Positions 1-8,031 of a stretch of DNA of 64,000 bases are shown one piece after another. The notes beneath the pieces are model-generated. The model saw only the letters and a program-made list of their open reading frames with translations, had not been told where the DNA came from and did not search any database. This DNA is from JBOFWL01 sp051653605. GTDB taxonomy: Bacteria; Spirochaetota; Brevinematia; Brevinematales; Brevinemataceae. Position 1 is the stretch's first letter; each line of letters starts with the position of its first letter. The stretch lies in contig JBOFWL010000139.1 of assembly GCA_051653605.1 (NCBI GenBank), forward strand, positions 62,001-126,000, written 5' to 3'. The position numbers and the translations under genes were made by a program.

Positions 1-489
1 GCAGTTGGAAGCACTGGTATAGAAATGAAATACGATGAGCCTATTGATACAACACGTTTGACAGATGCTGTAAGACGTTTTGGCTATGGGCTTACCCTTA
101 TAAAGTGTCTAGCTACAGCACCTCAGTTAGCTGCTGCTGCAGGGGTATCTTATTACCCTGAATACGCTTATCCTCACCCCCTCTATAGACAAGTCCCTCA
201 TTTTTATGTTATCGATTTAGATAATATAGAGCCTATGAAAGGAAGCGTTTACATTAATGGAAGCCTAGATTACACCCATATTAGCCATTATATGTCTTAC
301 TCATCTTTATTACTCCATGAAATGCTTCATAATATGGGCGGTATGCATAATATCGATCGTAGATTTGAAATTGTTGATGGTGTTGAGCTTGCTTATAGAG
401 AAATTGAGTATGAAGTGCTTACCAAGTATGCTGAAAAGTGGGAAGCATTTAAAGGATACTATCTAGATAAATATGGTCATCTTCTTTAG
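1..489 (+). CDS. Metzincin-type zinc metalloprotease, 5'-truncated by window
   Basis: The reading frame is open to base 1, and the first ATG (position 25) has no ribosome-binding site, so the true start lies upstream of the window. The visible part carries HEMLHNMGGMH at residues 98-108 counted from that ATG. This is an exact HExxHxxGxxH metzincin signature: three zinc-ligand histidines and a catalytic Glu. I see no other named domain, and the Met-turn cannot be assigned with certainty. The family hydrolyses peptide bonds; the substrate is unknown. Whether it is exported cannot be judged without the N terminus. A strong hairpin terminator follows. Confidence 0.65.
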   Translation, partial: AVGSTGIEMKYDEPIDTTRLTDAVRRFGYGLTLIKCLATAPQLAAAAGVSYYPEYAYPHPLYRQVPHFYVIDLDNIEPMKGSVYINGSLDYTHISHYMSYSSLLLHEMLHNMGGMHNIDRRFEIVDGVELAYREIEYEVLTKYAEKWEAFKGYYLDKYGHLL

Positions 490-514
490 TAGAATTTTCC
501 TTGAAATTAATAAT

Positions 515-546
515 AAAAAGAGTAGCTTTTATAGCTACTCTTTTTT
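515..546. terminator. Bidirectional hairpin terminator
   Basis: A 13-bp stem (AAAAAGAGTAGCT and its complement) with a 5-nt loop is bounded by A and T runs. It lies between convergent genes and can serve both. Confidence 0.8.
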
Positions 547-550
547 GATT

Positions 551-946
551 TTAGAACTCGTAAGGGGGATTTCCTGAAAAATCAGAAATGCTTCCATGGG
601 GATTTTCAATATAAAAAACCTTGAAAATAGGGTTGTCAGCAGTTTGATAGAGTTGCTTAATAAGAGGGTTTTTAAGAGTTTCTTCTTTTATAGAGGTATT
701 ATTTTCAAATACAGCTTTTCCATGCAAACGAATCCACTCATATTTAGGAGAACAAGTTGTAACCTCGATTTGAGGATTTTCTTCCATATCTTTATAGACA
801 TCTTTGGTATTATTGGTGCAAAACCATAATTTTCCATCTTGTTCAAAGCTAAACATAAAGGGACGGCATTTTGCTTTACCATCGCGCCCAACTGTTGCTA
901 GATATTGTACAGGATTCTCCTGCAAAAATGTAACGACTTTCTTCAT
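551..946 (-). CDS. Pyridoxamine 5'-phosphate oxidase-like flavin split-barrel protein
   Basis: This 131-residue protein looks like a small FMN-binding split-barrel of the PPOX/NimA-like group. It has an N-terminal VQYLATVGRDGKAKCRPFMF strand pair, a central LWFCTNN segment and the KVFYIENP C-terminal strand. Such proteins bind FMN and act as reductases or oxidases on varied small molecules; the substrate here is not predictable. The ATG at 946 has GGAG seven bases upstream. The upstream promoter is flanked by two identical operator-like palindromes, so it is probably repressed, perhaps by the adjacent Rrf2 protein. Confidence 0.75.
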   Translation of the reverse strand: MKKVVTFLQENPVQYLATVGRDGKAKCRPFMFSFEQDGKLWFCTNNTKDVYKDMEENPQIEVTTCSPKYEWIRLHGKAVFENNTSIKEETLKNPLIKQLYQTADNPIFKVFYIENPHGSISDFSGNPPYEF

Positions 947-1000
947 TATATATCTCCATTTATGATCATAAAGAATCTGGCCACAATTCTTTATCCCACT

Positions 1001-1063
1001 GTTGTAATTTTTATTATTACAACAATTGTAGCACAGGTTTGTTGTAATGTCAATGATTACAAC
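1001..1063 (-). promoter_or_regulatory. Promoter with twin 23-bp operators
   Basis: On the minus strand a TTGACA (1048-1053) and TACAAT (1025-1030) with a 17-bp spacer form a good promoter for the split-barrel gene. Two palindromes with the same arms, GTTGTAAT-N7-ATTACAAC, lie at 1001-1023 and 1041-1063. One covers the expected start region and the other the -35 box. Their centres are 40 bp apart, about four helical turns on one DNA face. This is classic repressor architecture. Confidence 0.75.
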
Positions 1064-1102
1064 GAGATTTTATAGGAATTATCTTAAAATAGAAAGGGCA
1101 TC

Positions 1103-1540
1103 TTATTTTGGAGAGCTATATTTTGCCATATCATTAATGATATTTTGCATTGTGATGTGTTTAAGCTGATTTTCCATTGCTTGCTGGACGGAGGATAATC
1201 TATCATCAAGTATATTATGAATATTTTCTCCAACAGGGCAATGCATATTGGGATTTTCATGATAATGAAACAATTTTCCATTATCAATGCTGTTTACTGC
1301 ATAAAAAATATCAAAAAGAGATATTTCGTTGAGGGGTTTGGCAATAATTGCTCCACCACTACCTCGAAAAACGCAGATGAGCCCTTTATTTTTCAATTGT
1401 TGTAAAATTCTTCTTATGATTACGGGGTTGACATTTATACTAGTGGCTAAAAAATCGCTAGTAATCTTGTGTTCATCTTTAAAAAGACTAATGCAGGTAA
1501 AAATATGGATGGCAATAGTAAATCTACTGGATATTTGCAT
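1103..1540 (-). CDS. Rrf2-family transcriptional regulator
   Basis: The 145-residue protein has the Rrf2 pattern: an N-terminal winged helix (residues 1-65, with LATSINVNPVIIRRILQQLKNKGL as recognition region), the RGSGGAIIAKPLNEISLFDI wing and linker, and a C-terminal dimer helix. Only one cysteine is seen in the usual cluster region (HCPVGE), so an iron-sulfur cluster of the IscR/NsrR kind is unlikely; it resembles the YwnA-type branch. It lies upstream of, and co-oriented with, the split-barrel gene, with the twin operators between them. The AGGGG ribosome site precedes ATG 1540. Confidence 0.85.
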   Translation of the reverse strand: MQISSRFTIAIHIFTCISLFKDEHKITSDFLATSINVNPVIIRRILQQLKNKGLICVFRGSGGAIIAKPLNEISLFDIFYAVNSIDNGKLFHYHENPNMHCPVGENIHNILDDRLSSVQQAMENQLKHITMQNIINDMAKYSSPK

Positions 1541-1762
1541 GGCAATTCCCCTTGGCTCTACATTATATACTAAAAAATTGAGTTTTTACAATATTTTAAT
1601 AGATTAATTGGAATAATATAAAGCTAGAGCGAGCTAGAGAAAAATAGATTGACATAGCACGCTATTTCATATACCATCTAATACTAATTTTTTATTATAA
1701 CTGTAAAATACATCAAAAAAGATAGGGATAATGCCAGAATATCTCTTTAAAAAGGAGTTTTT

Positions 1763-2212
1763 ATGACATATACGATCAGTGAAGTGTCGGATATTATGGA
1801 TATTTCCATTTATACTCTGCGATATTATGATAAAGAAGGTCTCTTTCCTCATTTAAATCGCTCTGTAGGCGGAAGCAGACTGTTTTCAAACGAAGATTTA
1901 TCTTGGTTAGGGATGATAAAATGCCTTAAAGCCTCTGGATTGCCTATCAAAGATATAAAAACATTTTTGGAGCTATATCAATCTGGAGATTCCACCTTAC
2001 CTCAACGTTTTGAGATGTTTAAAGAACGTCGCACGGTGATTATGGAGCAGATTCAAGAGCTGGAAAAAATTCTTGAAACCATAGACTATAAATATTGGTA
2101 TTATCAAACCGCAATCGAAGCAGGAAGTGAGGACGTTCATCACACACTTAAAGACCCTCGGGTAAAACCTCCTATTTATGGTCTTCGAAAAGTTGAAGCA
2201 TTATCTAAATAA
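1763..2212 (+). CDS. MerR-family transcriptional regulator
   Basis: The 149-residue protein begins with a MerR winged helix (YTISEVSDIMDISIYTLRYYDKEGL, then RLFSNEDLSWLGMIKCLKASGLPIKDIKTFLEL), followed by a long coiled dimerisation helix (about 75-115). It lacks metal-binding cysteines. This fits the MerR group that controls oxidoreductases, but the effector is unknown. AAGGAG precedes ATG 1763. A TTGACA at 1649-1654 lies upstream, and two direct GCTAGAG repeats spaced 10 bp (1623-1639) lie just before it; they may be a binding site. Confidence 0.85.
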   Translation: MTYTISEVSDIMDISIYTLRYYDKEGLFPHLNRSVGGSRLFSNEDLSWLGMIKCLKASGLPIKDIKTFLELYQSGDSTLPQRFEMFKERRTVIMEQIQELEKILETIDYKYWYYQTAIEAGSEDVHHTLKDPRVKPPIYGLRKVEALSK

Positions 2213-2218
2213 TTCATT

Positions 2219-2247
2219 AAAACCCTACCATATAAGGTAGGGTTTTA
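2219..2247. terminator. Bidirectional hairpin terminator
   Basis: AAAACCCTACC pairs with GGTAGGGTTTT across a short loop between the convergent MerR and AraC genes. Confidence 0.8.
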
Positions 2248-2263
2248 CGATTTCTATTAAAAA

Positions 2264-3175
2264 TTAGTTGTTAAGCATGAAATTTTTTGCATCAACCTTA
2301 GGAGGTGCCCCAAACATGCGCTTGTATTCCTTATGAAACTGGGTTGAACTCTCATAGCCCACCTGATACGCTGCACTTATCACATCTTCTCCCCCTAAAA
2401 TGAGGCGTCTTGCTTCGTATAAACGTATCTGCTTCTGGTATTTAATAGGGCTAACGCTTGTTACCTTATTAAAATTACGATAAAATGATGAGGGAGCCAT
2501 AAAAACTTTCGCAGCAAGATCCTCTACCTTAAAACTTTCAGCAAAATGTTCTCTAATCCATGAAGCAGCTTTTGCAATACGATTACTTGTGCAGCCATTC
2601 GTGTGGAGCATTCGAAGTTGCTCGCCAAGTTCACCGGTGAGTAGACGAAAGTGTATTTCTCTAATTATCATTGGTGCAAGCACTTTTTGCTGATCTTCTG
2701 GTAGAGAGAGTAGGTCGATCAGGCGAGAGTAAGCATCGATAATATTACTATCCGATTGAGAAACCGCCATACTTTGTTGAATAGGATTTTTAATTTCAGG
2801 AAAGTTAACTTCCTGCATTAATTCCCCGATACTAGAGTAGTCTAACTCTAAAGTAATGGCTAAATAAGGGTTTTCAGGGCTTGCTTCGTCGATACGGCTG
2901 GAACAAATCATATCGATACCTGTTACCATTGTTTGATTTTTTCCATAACTTAATTTTTTAGAGCCTAAAATAGATTGCTTATAGCCGTCTAAAATACTAA
3001 TGGTAATCGCTTTCGAGATAAATTTAATGGAACCTTCAGCGCTTTCATTTCTTCTAATTATTGTAAAGCCAGGAATGCCGGTTTCTTTTATTTCAGAATA
3101 AGGAAGATAAGCCTTTATTTTTTGACGAAGAAGTTCGCTACTATGTTCTAGCCTTTCCAGCTCAGTATTCATCAT
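2264..3175 (-). CDS. AraC-family transcriptional regulator
   Basis: The 303-residue protein has an AraC N-terminal ligand domain of the AraC_N type (about residues 20-185). Two helix-turn-helix motifs follow at about 195-295, including LAAKVFMAPSSFYRNFNKVT and the second HTH ending SSTQFHKEYKRMFGAPP. It begins with two ATG codons (3175 and 3172); GAGGGGG lies very close to the first, so 3172 may be used. It faces away from the chitinase gene at 3528, across a roughly 350-bp spacer. Control of that gene is possible but unproven. Confidence 0.88.
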   Translation of the reverse strand: MMNTELERLEHSSELLRQKIKAYLPYSEIKETGIPGFTIIRRNESAEGSIKFISKAITISILDGYKQSILGSKKLSYGKNQTMVTGIDMICSSRIDEASPENPYLAITLELDYSSIGELMQEVNFPEIKNPIQQSMAVSQSDSNIIDAYSRLIDLLSLPEDQQKVLAPMIIREIHFRLLTGELGEQLRMLHTNGCTSNRIAKAASWIREHFAESFKVEDLAAKVFMAPSSFYRNFNKVTSVSPIKYQKQIRLYEARRLILGGEDVISAAYQVGYESSTQFHKEYKRMFGAPPKVDAKNFMLNN

Positions 3176-3527
3176 GCCCCCTCAACTAATAAATAAATTA
3201 TAGTTGAATCCTCTCAAAAATACAAAAATATAAAGAATAAATGAGAAAATCTGATATTGTGGGTATTTGTATTTTTAGCCTATAAATGTAAATTGAATTG
3301 CTGTAAACATCTTTAATTTGTATTATATTTTTAAAAATATGACAAAATGAATTTTAATCTCTGCGATAGAGAGGACGTTACTTACTTAAAAATATAGATA
3401 AAACAATAAAATCTCTTTTACATAGATGTTAATTATAATTTGTTCTAAAAAATATTGACAATTGAAATTAAATAGTATATAATTGAAGTTAAAACAAATA
3501 AAAATCTTATCATAAGGAGAGTGCAAT
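3176..3527 (+). promoter_or_regulatory. Chitinase promoter region
   Basis: This AT-rich divergent spacer holds a perfect sigma-70 promoter on the plus strand: TTGACA at 3455-3460, a 17-bp spacer, and TATAAT at 3478-3483. The 5' leader is about 38 nt and carries AAGGAG before ATG 3528. I see no other gene here. Confidence 0.8.
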
Positions 3528-5678
3528 ATGGTAAAGAATAAAGCTGTCTTGTGGCTTTTTACAGCCCTTTTTGCTTTTACAGCATGTTCATTACAACGAC
3601 TTAACGTCGATGGTGCAAACAAAGTTGAGGCTTTTGATTCCAGTGTTGTTTACCAACGTGGTGCAGTTGTTTCCCAAAACGGGGGAACATACCGTGCTTT
3701 GACAACAGTTCGAGGTGTTGATCCATCAACACACGTTGCGACATCTACTAATCCAAGAAATCCTTGGGCTCGTTCAGTAGGTTCAGATGTAACATCTACA
3801 TCTACTCAAACCGTTCCTCTTTGGGATGCAGAGTCAATCTATTTGGCTGATGCAGTAGTTTTGAGAAACGGCGAGTATTTCAAGTCTTTCTGGTGGAACC
3901 AAGGAACAGATCCTTCTCTTGTTGAAAATCAAAACAATGTCACGAAAGATGGTGTTACTCATTGGGGGCCATGGCTTCCTATCACTCGTGATCAAGCAGA
4001 AGCTTTACTTCCTGGATCCTCTACAACAACTACCAATGATGGTGGTTCTACAGATGTAGGCGGCGGATCTACAGATACTACAACACCTAGTGTTGGAACA
4101 AACACTCCTCCTACCCATGTTGACTCTGAAATCGCTCAGCAATATGGATGGAACAACGCAACTGTTTACTTTGAAAACAACGTAGCAGTTCACAACAACC
4201 AATATTTCCGTGCTAAATGGTGGACTCAAGGCAATGAGCCTTTAGCAAACCCTGCACAACCTTGGGATACTCCTTGGGAAGTTGTCACAGAAGAAGTTTT
4301 CTTAGCTCTCTTGGCTGGAACACCTCCTCCCACAACAATCCCTCCTACAGGTAGCACAGGCGGAGGCACTGATAGTGGAAATACTGATAGTGGAAACGGA
4401 AGCACAGGTGGTACAGCAACACCTCCTTCTGCTGCATACGAATTCCTCTATGAAAACGGTTATATCCAAGAATGGGATTGGAATGATGCAGACGTTCCTG
4501 CAAGTCTGAAAGCAGCTATTTTGGCTGTTCGCAACTCTTCCTCTAGTTCTACTGCAGAGTCCTTCTTTACTGGACGCTTGAATAAAGCTCAGTGGGAACA
4601 ACTCTTCCCACGTCGTCGTGGAACAGCTGCATGGACTGCTGTAAGTGGACAAACTGCTCCTGATTACTACTCTTACGATAACTTCCGTGCTGCTCTTCAA
4701 ATTTTGGGTAACTATGTATACTTCATTGAATCAGCAGTAGATCCTGCTACTCAGAAAGCATCTTTCTTTGAAAGAAACTATATCTACCACCGCGTTACAG
4801 GAAAACTTCGCTTGATCAATCAAAGTGAAGACTACTTTAAAGCAAACAATGATTGGCTCGTAAGTCGCCCTCATATCGTTAAAACTGTTGACTATAATTC
4901 TTTTGGTACTGAAGGTACTGAAAACGACAAAATTCGTGCTATTGCAGGCTTCTTGGCTCACGCATCTCACGAAACAAGTGGATCATGGGCAGTAGCTCCT
5001 GGATTTGATTTTAATCCTTCTTTATTCCCTGGCGAACTTCCTTCTTATATTGGAACAACATTGCCTGGTGAATTAGCATGGTCTCTCTACTTTAACGAAG
5101 AAGTTGCCTTCAGTGGTGCAACATCTTCTCACTACGAAAATTCTTACGATAAGACTTTCCCTCCAACCAGTGGGCAATCTTACCATGGTCGTGGTGCATT
5201 CCAACTTTCTTGGAACTACAACTACGGCTTGGCATCTGCTATCTTCTTCGGAACATCTAAAGTTCTTTTAGACGATGCTAACATGATCATCAATGGTGGA
5301 ACAGCTCCTGGAACATGGATCAGCGCTAGAATCGAGGGAGGCACATTGGCTTTCTTGACTTCATTGATGTTCTGGTTAACACCTCAAGGTGCTAAACCAT
5401 CACAACAAGATACCATGATTTTGAATCGTAACGATGGACGTTATGTTGAAGGTACTGCCAAACTCTCAGCTGCTCCTGGATTAGGCGCTCCTGGTTATGG
5501 TTGGACAATCAACATCATGAACGGTGGCTTCGAAGCTAACAAGTCATGGGAAGAAGGTAAATCTAACTATGATGCTAAAGTTGCTCGTCGTGTAAAACAC
5601 TACATCTTCTTTACTCAAGCTCTTGGTGGAAACAACGAGGGAGAAATCTTGGATACCTCTGGTAACCACTCTTACTAA
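3528..5678 (+). CDS. Lipoprotein chitinase: three chitin-binding-like modules plus GH19
   Basis: The 716-residue protein starts with a lipoprotein signal (LFAFTAC, lipid on the Cys near residue 20). Three related modules at about residues 35-88, 95-152 and 200-255 show the aromatic pattern of CBM5/12 chitin-binding domains (WxxxxxYxxxxxVxxNxxYFxxxWWxQGxxP, then W). Gly/Ser/Thr-rich linkers follow. From about residue 330 there is a family-19 chitinase fold, with HETSG (likely acid Glu482) and YHGRGAFQLSWNYNYG, which lines the substrate cleft. Predicted function: endo-hydrolysis of chitin at the cell surface or periplasmic face. The promoter is a full consensus and a strong terminator follows, so it is probably monocistronic and well expressed. 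A paralogue lies immediately downstream. Confidence 0.88.
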   Translation: MVKNKAVLWLFTALFAFTACSLQRLNVDGANKVEAFDSSVVYQRGAVVSQNGGTYRALTTVRGVDPSTHVATSTNPRNPWARSVGSDVTSTSTQTVPLWDAESIYLADAVVLRNGEYFKSFWWNQGTDPSLVENQNNVTKDGVTHWGPWLPITRDQAEALLPGSSTTTTNDGGSTDVGGGSTDTTTPSVGTNTPPTHVDSEIAQQYGWNNATVYFENNVAVHNNQYFRAKWWTQGNEPLANPAQPWDTPWEVVTEEVFLALLAGTPPPTTIPPTGSTGGGTDSGNTDSGNGSTGGTATPPSAAYEFLYENGYIQEWDWNDADVPASLKAAILAVRNSSSSSTAESFFTGRLNKAQWEQLFPRRRGTAAWTAVSGQTAPDYYSYDNFRAALQILGNYVYFIESAVDPATQKASFFERNYIYHRVTGKLRLINQSEDYFKANNDWLVSRPHIVKTVDYNSFGTEGTENDKIRAIAGFLAHASHETSGSWAVAPGFDFNPSLFPGELPSYIGTTLPGELAWSLYFNEEVAFSGATSSHYENSYDKTFPPTSGQSYHGRGAFQLSWNYNYGLASAIFFGTSKVLLDDANMIINGGTAPGTWISARIEGGTLAFLTSLMFWLTPQGAKPSQQDTMILNRNDGRYVEGTAKLSAAPGLGAPGYGWTINIMNGGFEANKSWEEGKSNYDAKVARRVKHYIFFTQALGGNNEGEILDTSGNHSY

Positions 5679-5707
5679 TATTTTAGTCATTTAGATTAAT
5701 TTCTTAA

Positions 5708-5738
5708 GGCTCCTGCTAATTAGCAGGAGCCTTTTTTT
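5708..5738 (+). terminator. Rho-independent terminator
   Basis: The perfect stem GGCTCCTGCTAA/TTAGCAGGAGCC is followed by seven T residues. Confidence 0.9.
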
Positions 5739-5810
5739 ATAGTCAGAATATTTCAGATTCTGACTATAAAATTTATTTGTGTTGACAAAAAATTCAAGCC
5801 AATATATAAT
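5738..5810 (+). promoter_or_regulatory. Promoter with upstream 31-bp palindrome
   Basis: TATAGTCAGAAT (5738-5749) and its exact complement (5757-5768) form a 12-bp-arm palindrome with a 7-bp centre. It sits 13 bp before a consensus promoter: TTGACA 5782-5787, 17-bp spacer, TATAAT 5805-5810. It reads as an activator or repressor site for the second chitinase gene. A second terminator hairpin is the alternative, but the palindrome has no T run. Confidence 0.7.
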
Positions 5811-5852
5811 TTATTTAAATATACAATAAGTATTTAAATAAAGGAGCAAACA

Positions 5853-6923
5853 ATGAAATTATTAGTACTACTACTTTCATTATCTGTGGCAGCGTGCAGT
5901 TCTCAGGATAAATTTACAGTTCCTGTTTCAGCTCAACAATGGGAAGAATTTTTTCCTCAACGTTGGGGATATGGGCCAGCTTGGAATGAAGCATACCAAT
6001 CTCTAGATATTTATTACCCTTCAATGAAAGTTGATTATTATGCTTACACAAACTTTGTTAATGCTCTTCAAGAATTACGTAAAATTAAGCTCCGAGAAGT
6101 AGCTAAAGATGGAATGATCACCGTTTATCGAATGGATATCACCAAAGATAAAGAGTGGAAAGAGATGTATAGCTATCCTGGCTCAGGTAATTTCACTAAG
6201 GAAATCGATTTTTCTCATTTTGCAAACCGCCCTGGAGCTACAAAAGAAGATCAAAATCGAGAATTAGCTGCGTTTTTGGCAAATATTTCTCATGAAGTAG
6301 GAGAAGGGCAGGGAGAAAACGCCTATGCTCTTTTCTATAGAGAGGAATTATTTTTTGAACGATTCCCAGATTGGGGAACACCTGGTCACTTCTATCAAGA
6401 TACAAATTTCCCTTGGTTTCCTCCTAACCCAGAGCCACTTCTTTACCCAGAAGGTTCTCAAAAGGCTGGAGAAGTTCGTTTTCCTGTAACATCTTATCAT
6501 GGACGTGGCCCCATTCAGCTTAGTTGGAATTTCAACTATGGTGCTTTTAGTGCAGCAGTATTTGGAGATAAAAATGTTCTCCTCAAAGATCCAGATATGG
6601 TTCTTCGTGATGGAAAACTGGGTATTATGGCTGCTATTTGGTTTTGGATGATGCCCCAAGCTCCCAAGCCATCCATTCATGAAGTTATGTATAAAGATGC
6701 TTTCCAAGCTACTCATATTGATAAATGGGGCTTTGGGCATTCAATTGTTCTGATTAACGGTTTCCACGAATCCGGGGCTGTTGAGGGTGGTCAAGAAAAT
6801 AAAGATAAAACAGTTAGTCGTCGTATTATGTTTTATCGCCGATATGCAGAAGCTCTTAATATCTCAATTGGAGAAAATGGAGAACAGCTTGATACTCAAA
6901 ACATGACTCAATACAGCTTTTAG
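5853..6923 (+). CDS. Lipoprotein GH19 chitinase-like hydrolase, catalytic domain only
   Basis: The 356-residue protein has a lipoprotein signal (SLSVAAC, lipid on the Cys near residue 15). The GH19 domain follows almost at once: QWEEFFPQRWG near residue 30, the catalytic region SHEVGEG (likely Glu148), and YHGRGPIQLSWNFNYG near residue 212. It shares these blocks with the preceding chitinase (QWEQLFPRR, SHETSG, YHGRGAFQLSWNYNYG) but lacks the binding modules and linkers. Likely role: cleavage of soluble or short chito-oligomers complementing the modular enzyme. It has its own promoter and terminator. Confidence 0.85.
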   Translation: MKLLVLLLSLSVAACSSQDKFTVPVSAQQWEEFFPQRWGYGPAWNEAYQSLDIYYPSMKVDYYAYTNFVNALQELRKIKLREVAKDGMITVYRMDITKDKEWKEMYSYPGSGNFTKEIDFSHFANRPGATKEDQNRELAAFLANISHEVGEGQGENAYALFYREELFFERFPDWGTPGHFYQDTNFPWFPPNPEPLLYPEGSQKAGEVRFPVTSYHGRGPIQLSWNFNYGAFSAAVFGDKNVLLKDPDMVLRDGKLGIMAAIWFWMMPQAPKPSIHEVMYKDAFQATHIDKWGFGHSIVLINGFHESGAVEGGQENKDKTVSRRIMFYRRYAEALNISIGENGEQLDTQNMTQYSF

Positions 6924-6936
6924 TATTTACAAAATC

Positions 6937-6966
6937 AAAAAAGCCCTCTTTATCGGGGGCTTTTTT
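6937..6966 (+). terminator. Rho-independent terminator
   Basis: AAAAAAGCCC pairs with GGGGGCTTTTTT, closing an 8-nt loop, just after the second chitinase gene. Confidence 0.8.
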
Positions 6967-7064
6967 CTTTATAAATAGAGTTTTTTATCCCAAATATAAA
7001 AAGTGGGTTCGTTGCTATTTTTAGAATGAATATTTTCAATTTATGCTATATAAAATTATTGTGA

Positions 7065-7093
7065 TTGCAAATTTTTTATATATTGGTTATAAT
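7065..7093 (+). promoter_or_regulatory. Promoter of the transketolase operon
   Basis: TTGCAA (7065-7070), a 17-bp spacer and TATAAT (7088-7093) stand upstream of a leader of about 120 nt in which I see no riboswitch. Confidence 0.55.
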
Positions 7094-7217
7094 TATATTG
7101 ATTTGTGATACCCGCAGAAAATCATCTTAATTATCGCTTATAAAAGGATAATATAGAGACATTCTCTGTAATGTGAATTATTTTTATGATATAAACATTA
7201 TTTTAAGGAGTGAGTTG

Positions 7218-8006
7218 ATGAACGACTTCAACAAAAAAGTCAGACAAGATATTATCCGAATAATTAGTAAAGCTCAATCAGGTCATCCAGGGGGATCGTT
7301 ATCTATTGTAGAAATTTTATCTGTTTTATATAATAAGGTAATGAACATCGACCCTAGTAATCCTAAAAAGAGTGATAGAGATATTTTTATCCTTTCAAAG
7401 GGTCATGCAGCTCCGGCTCTTTATGCAGTTCTTGCCCATAAAAATTATTTTCCCCTTACTCAACTAGATAACTTACGCCAATTAAAAAGCCCTCTTCAAG
7501 GGCACCCTGATCGTAAAAAACTTGTAGGAGTTGAGGCTTCCACAGGATCCTTAGGGCAGGGGATTTCAATGGCTACAGGCATGGCATTGGGTTTTAAATC
7601 AAAAAACCAACCTAATAAAGTCTATGCTTTGGTTGGAGATGGAGAAATGCAAGAAGGTATCGTTTGGGAAGCATCGATGTCCGCAGCTCACTATAAACTT
7701 GACAATCTTACTATTATTGTAGACTATAATCAACTTCAAATTGATGGAGCCGTTGCCGACGTGATGTCATTAGGGCTTCTTAAAGACAAACTTATCGCTT
7801 TTGGCTACCATGTTATCGAGGTAGACGGGCATAACGAAGACGAACTTCTTAAAGCATTTCAAACAGAAGTCAAAGCGAAGCCTAAATTTATTATTGCTCA
7901 TACGGTTAAAGGTAAGGGCGTCTCCTTTATGGAAAATCAGTCTGGGTGGCACGGAAAGGCCCCCGATTCTGATCAAACCGCAACAGCTTTGAAAGAGTTG
8001 CAATAG
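7218..8006 (+). CDS. Transketolase, N-terminal (thiamine diphosphate-binding) subunit
   Basis: The 262-residue protein matches the first half of transketolase: SGHPGGSLS near the N terminus, SKGHAAPALYAVL, GSLGQGISMATGMALG, and the ThDP/Mg motif GDGEMQEGIVWEA with NQLQIDG downstream. The ATG at 7218 is chosen because AAGGAG sits 7 bases before it; an in-frame upstream extension has no ribosome site. It acts with the next gene product as a two-subunit transketolase in the non-oxidative pentose phosphate pathway, moving two-carbon units between sugar phosphates. The two genes are 25 bp apart. Confidence 0.9.
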   Translation: MNDFNKKVRQDIIRIISKAQSGHPGGSLSIVEILSVLYNKVMNIDPSNPKKSDRDIFILSKGHAAPALYAVLAHKNYFPLTQLDNLRQLKSPLQGHPDRKKLVGVEASTGSLGQGISMATGMALGFKSKNQPNKVYALVGDGEMQEGIVWEASMSAAHYKLDNLTIIVDYNQLQIDGAVADVMSLGLLKDKLIAFGYHVIEVDGHNEDELLKAFQTEVKAKPKFIIAHTVKGKGVSFMENQSGWHGKAPDSDQTATALKELQ

Positions 8007-8031
8007 TTATAAGAAAAAGGAGAAATAAAAT

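Noticed and set aside
4005..4970. Open frames on the minus strand inside the first chitinase gene
   Set aside because: They are shadows of a strongly coding plus-strand gene; they have no ribosome sites and show unnatural Ser/Cys/Arg-rich composition.
7094..7217. Thiamine-type riboswitch before the transketolase genes
   Set aside because: The leader lacks the conserved TPP-box sequences.
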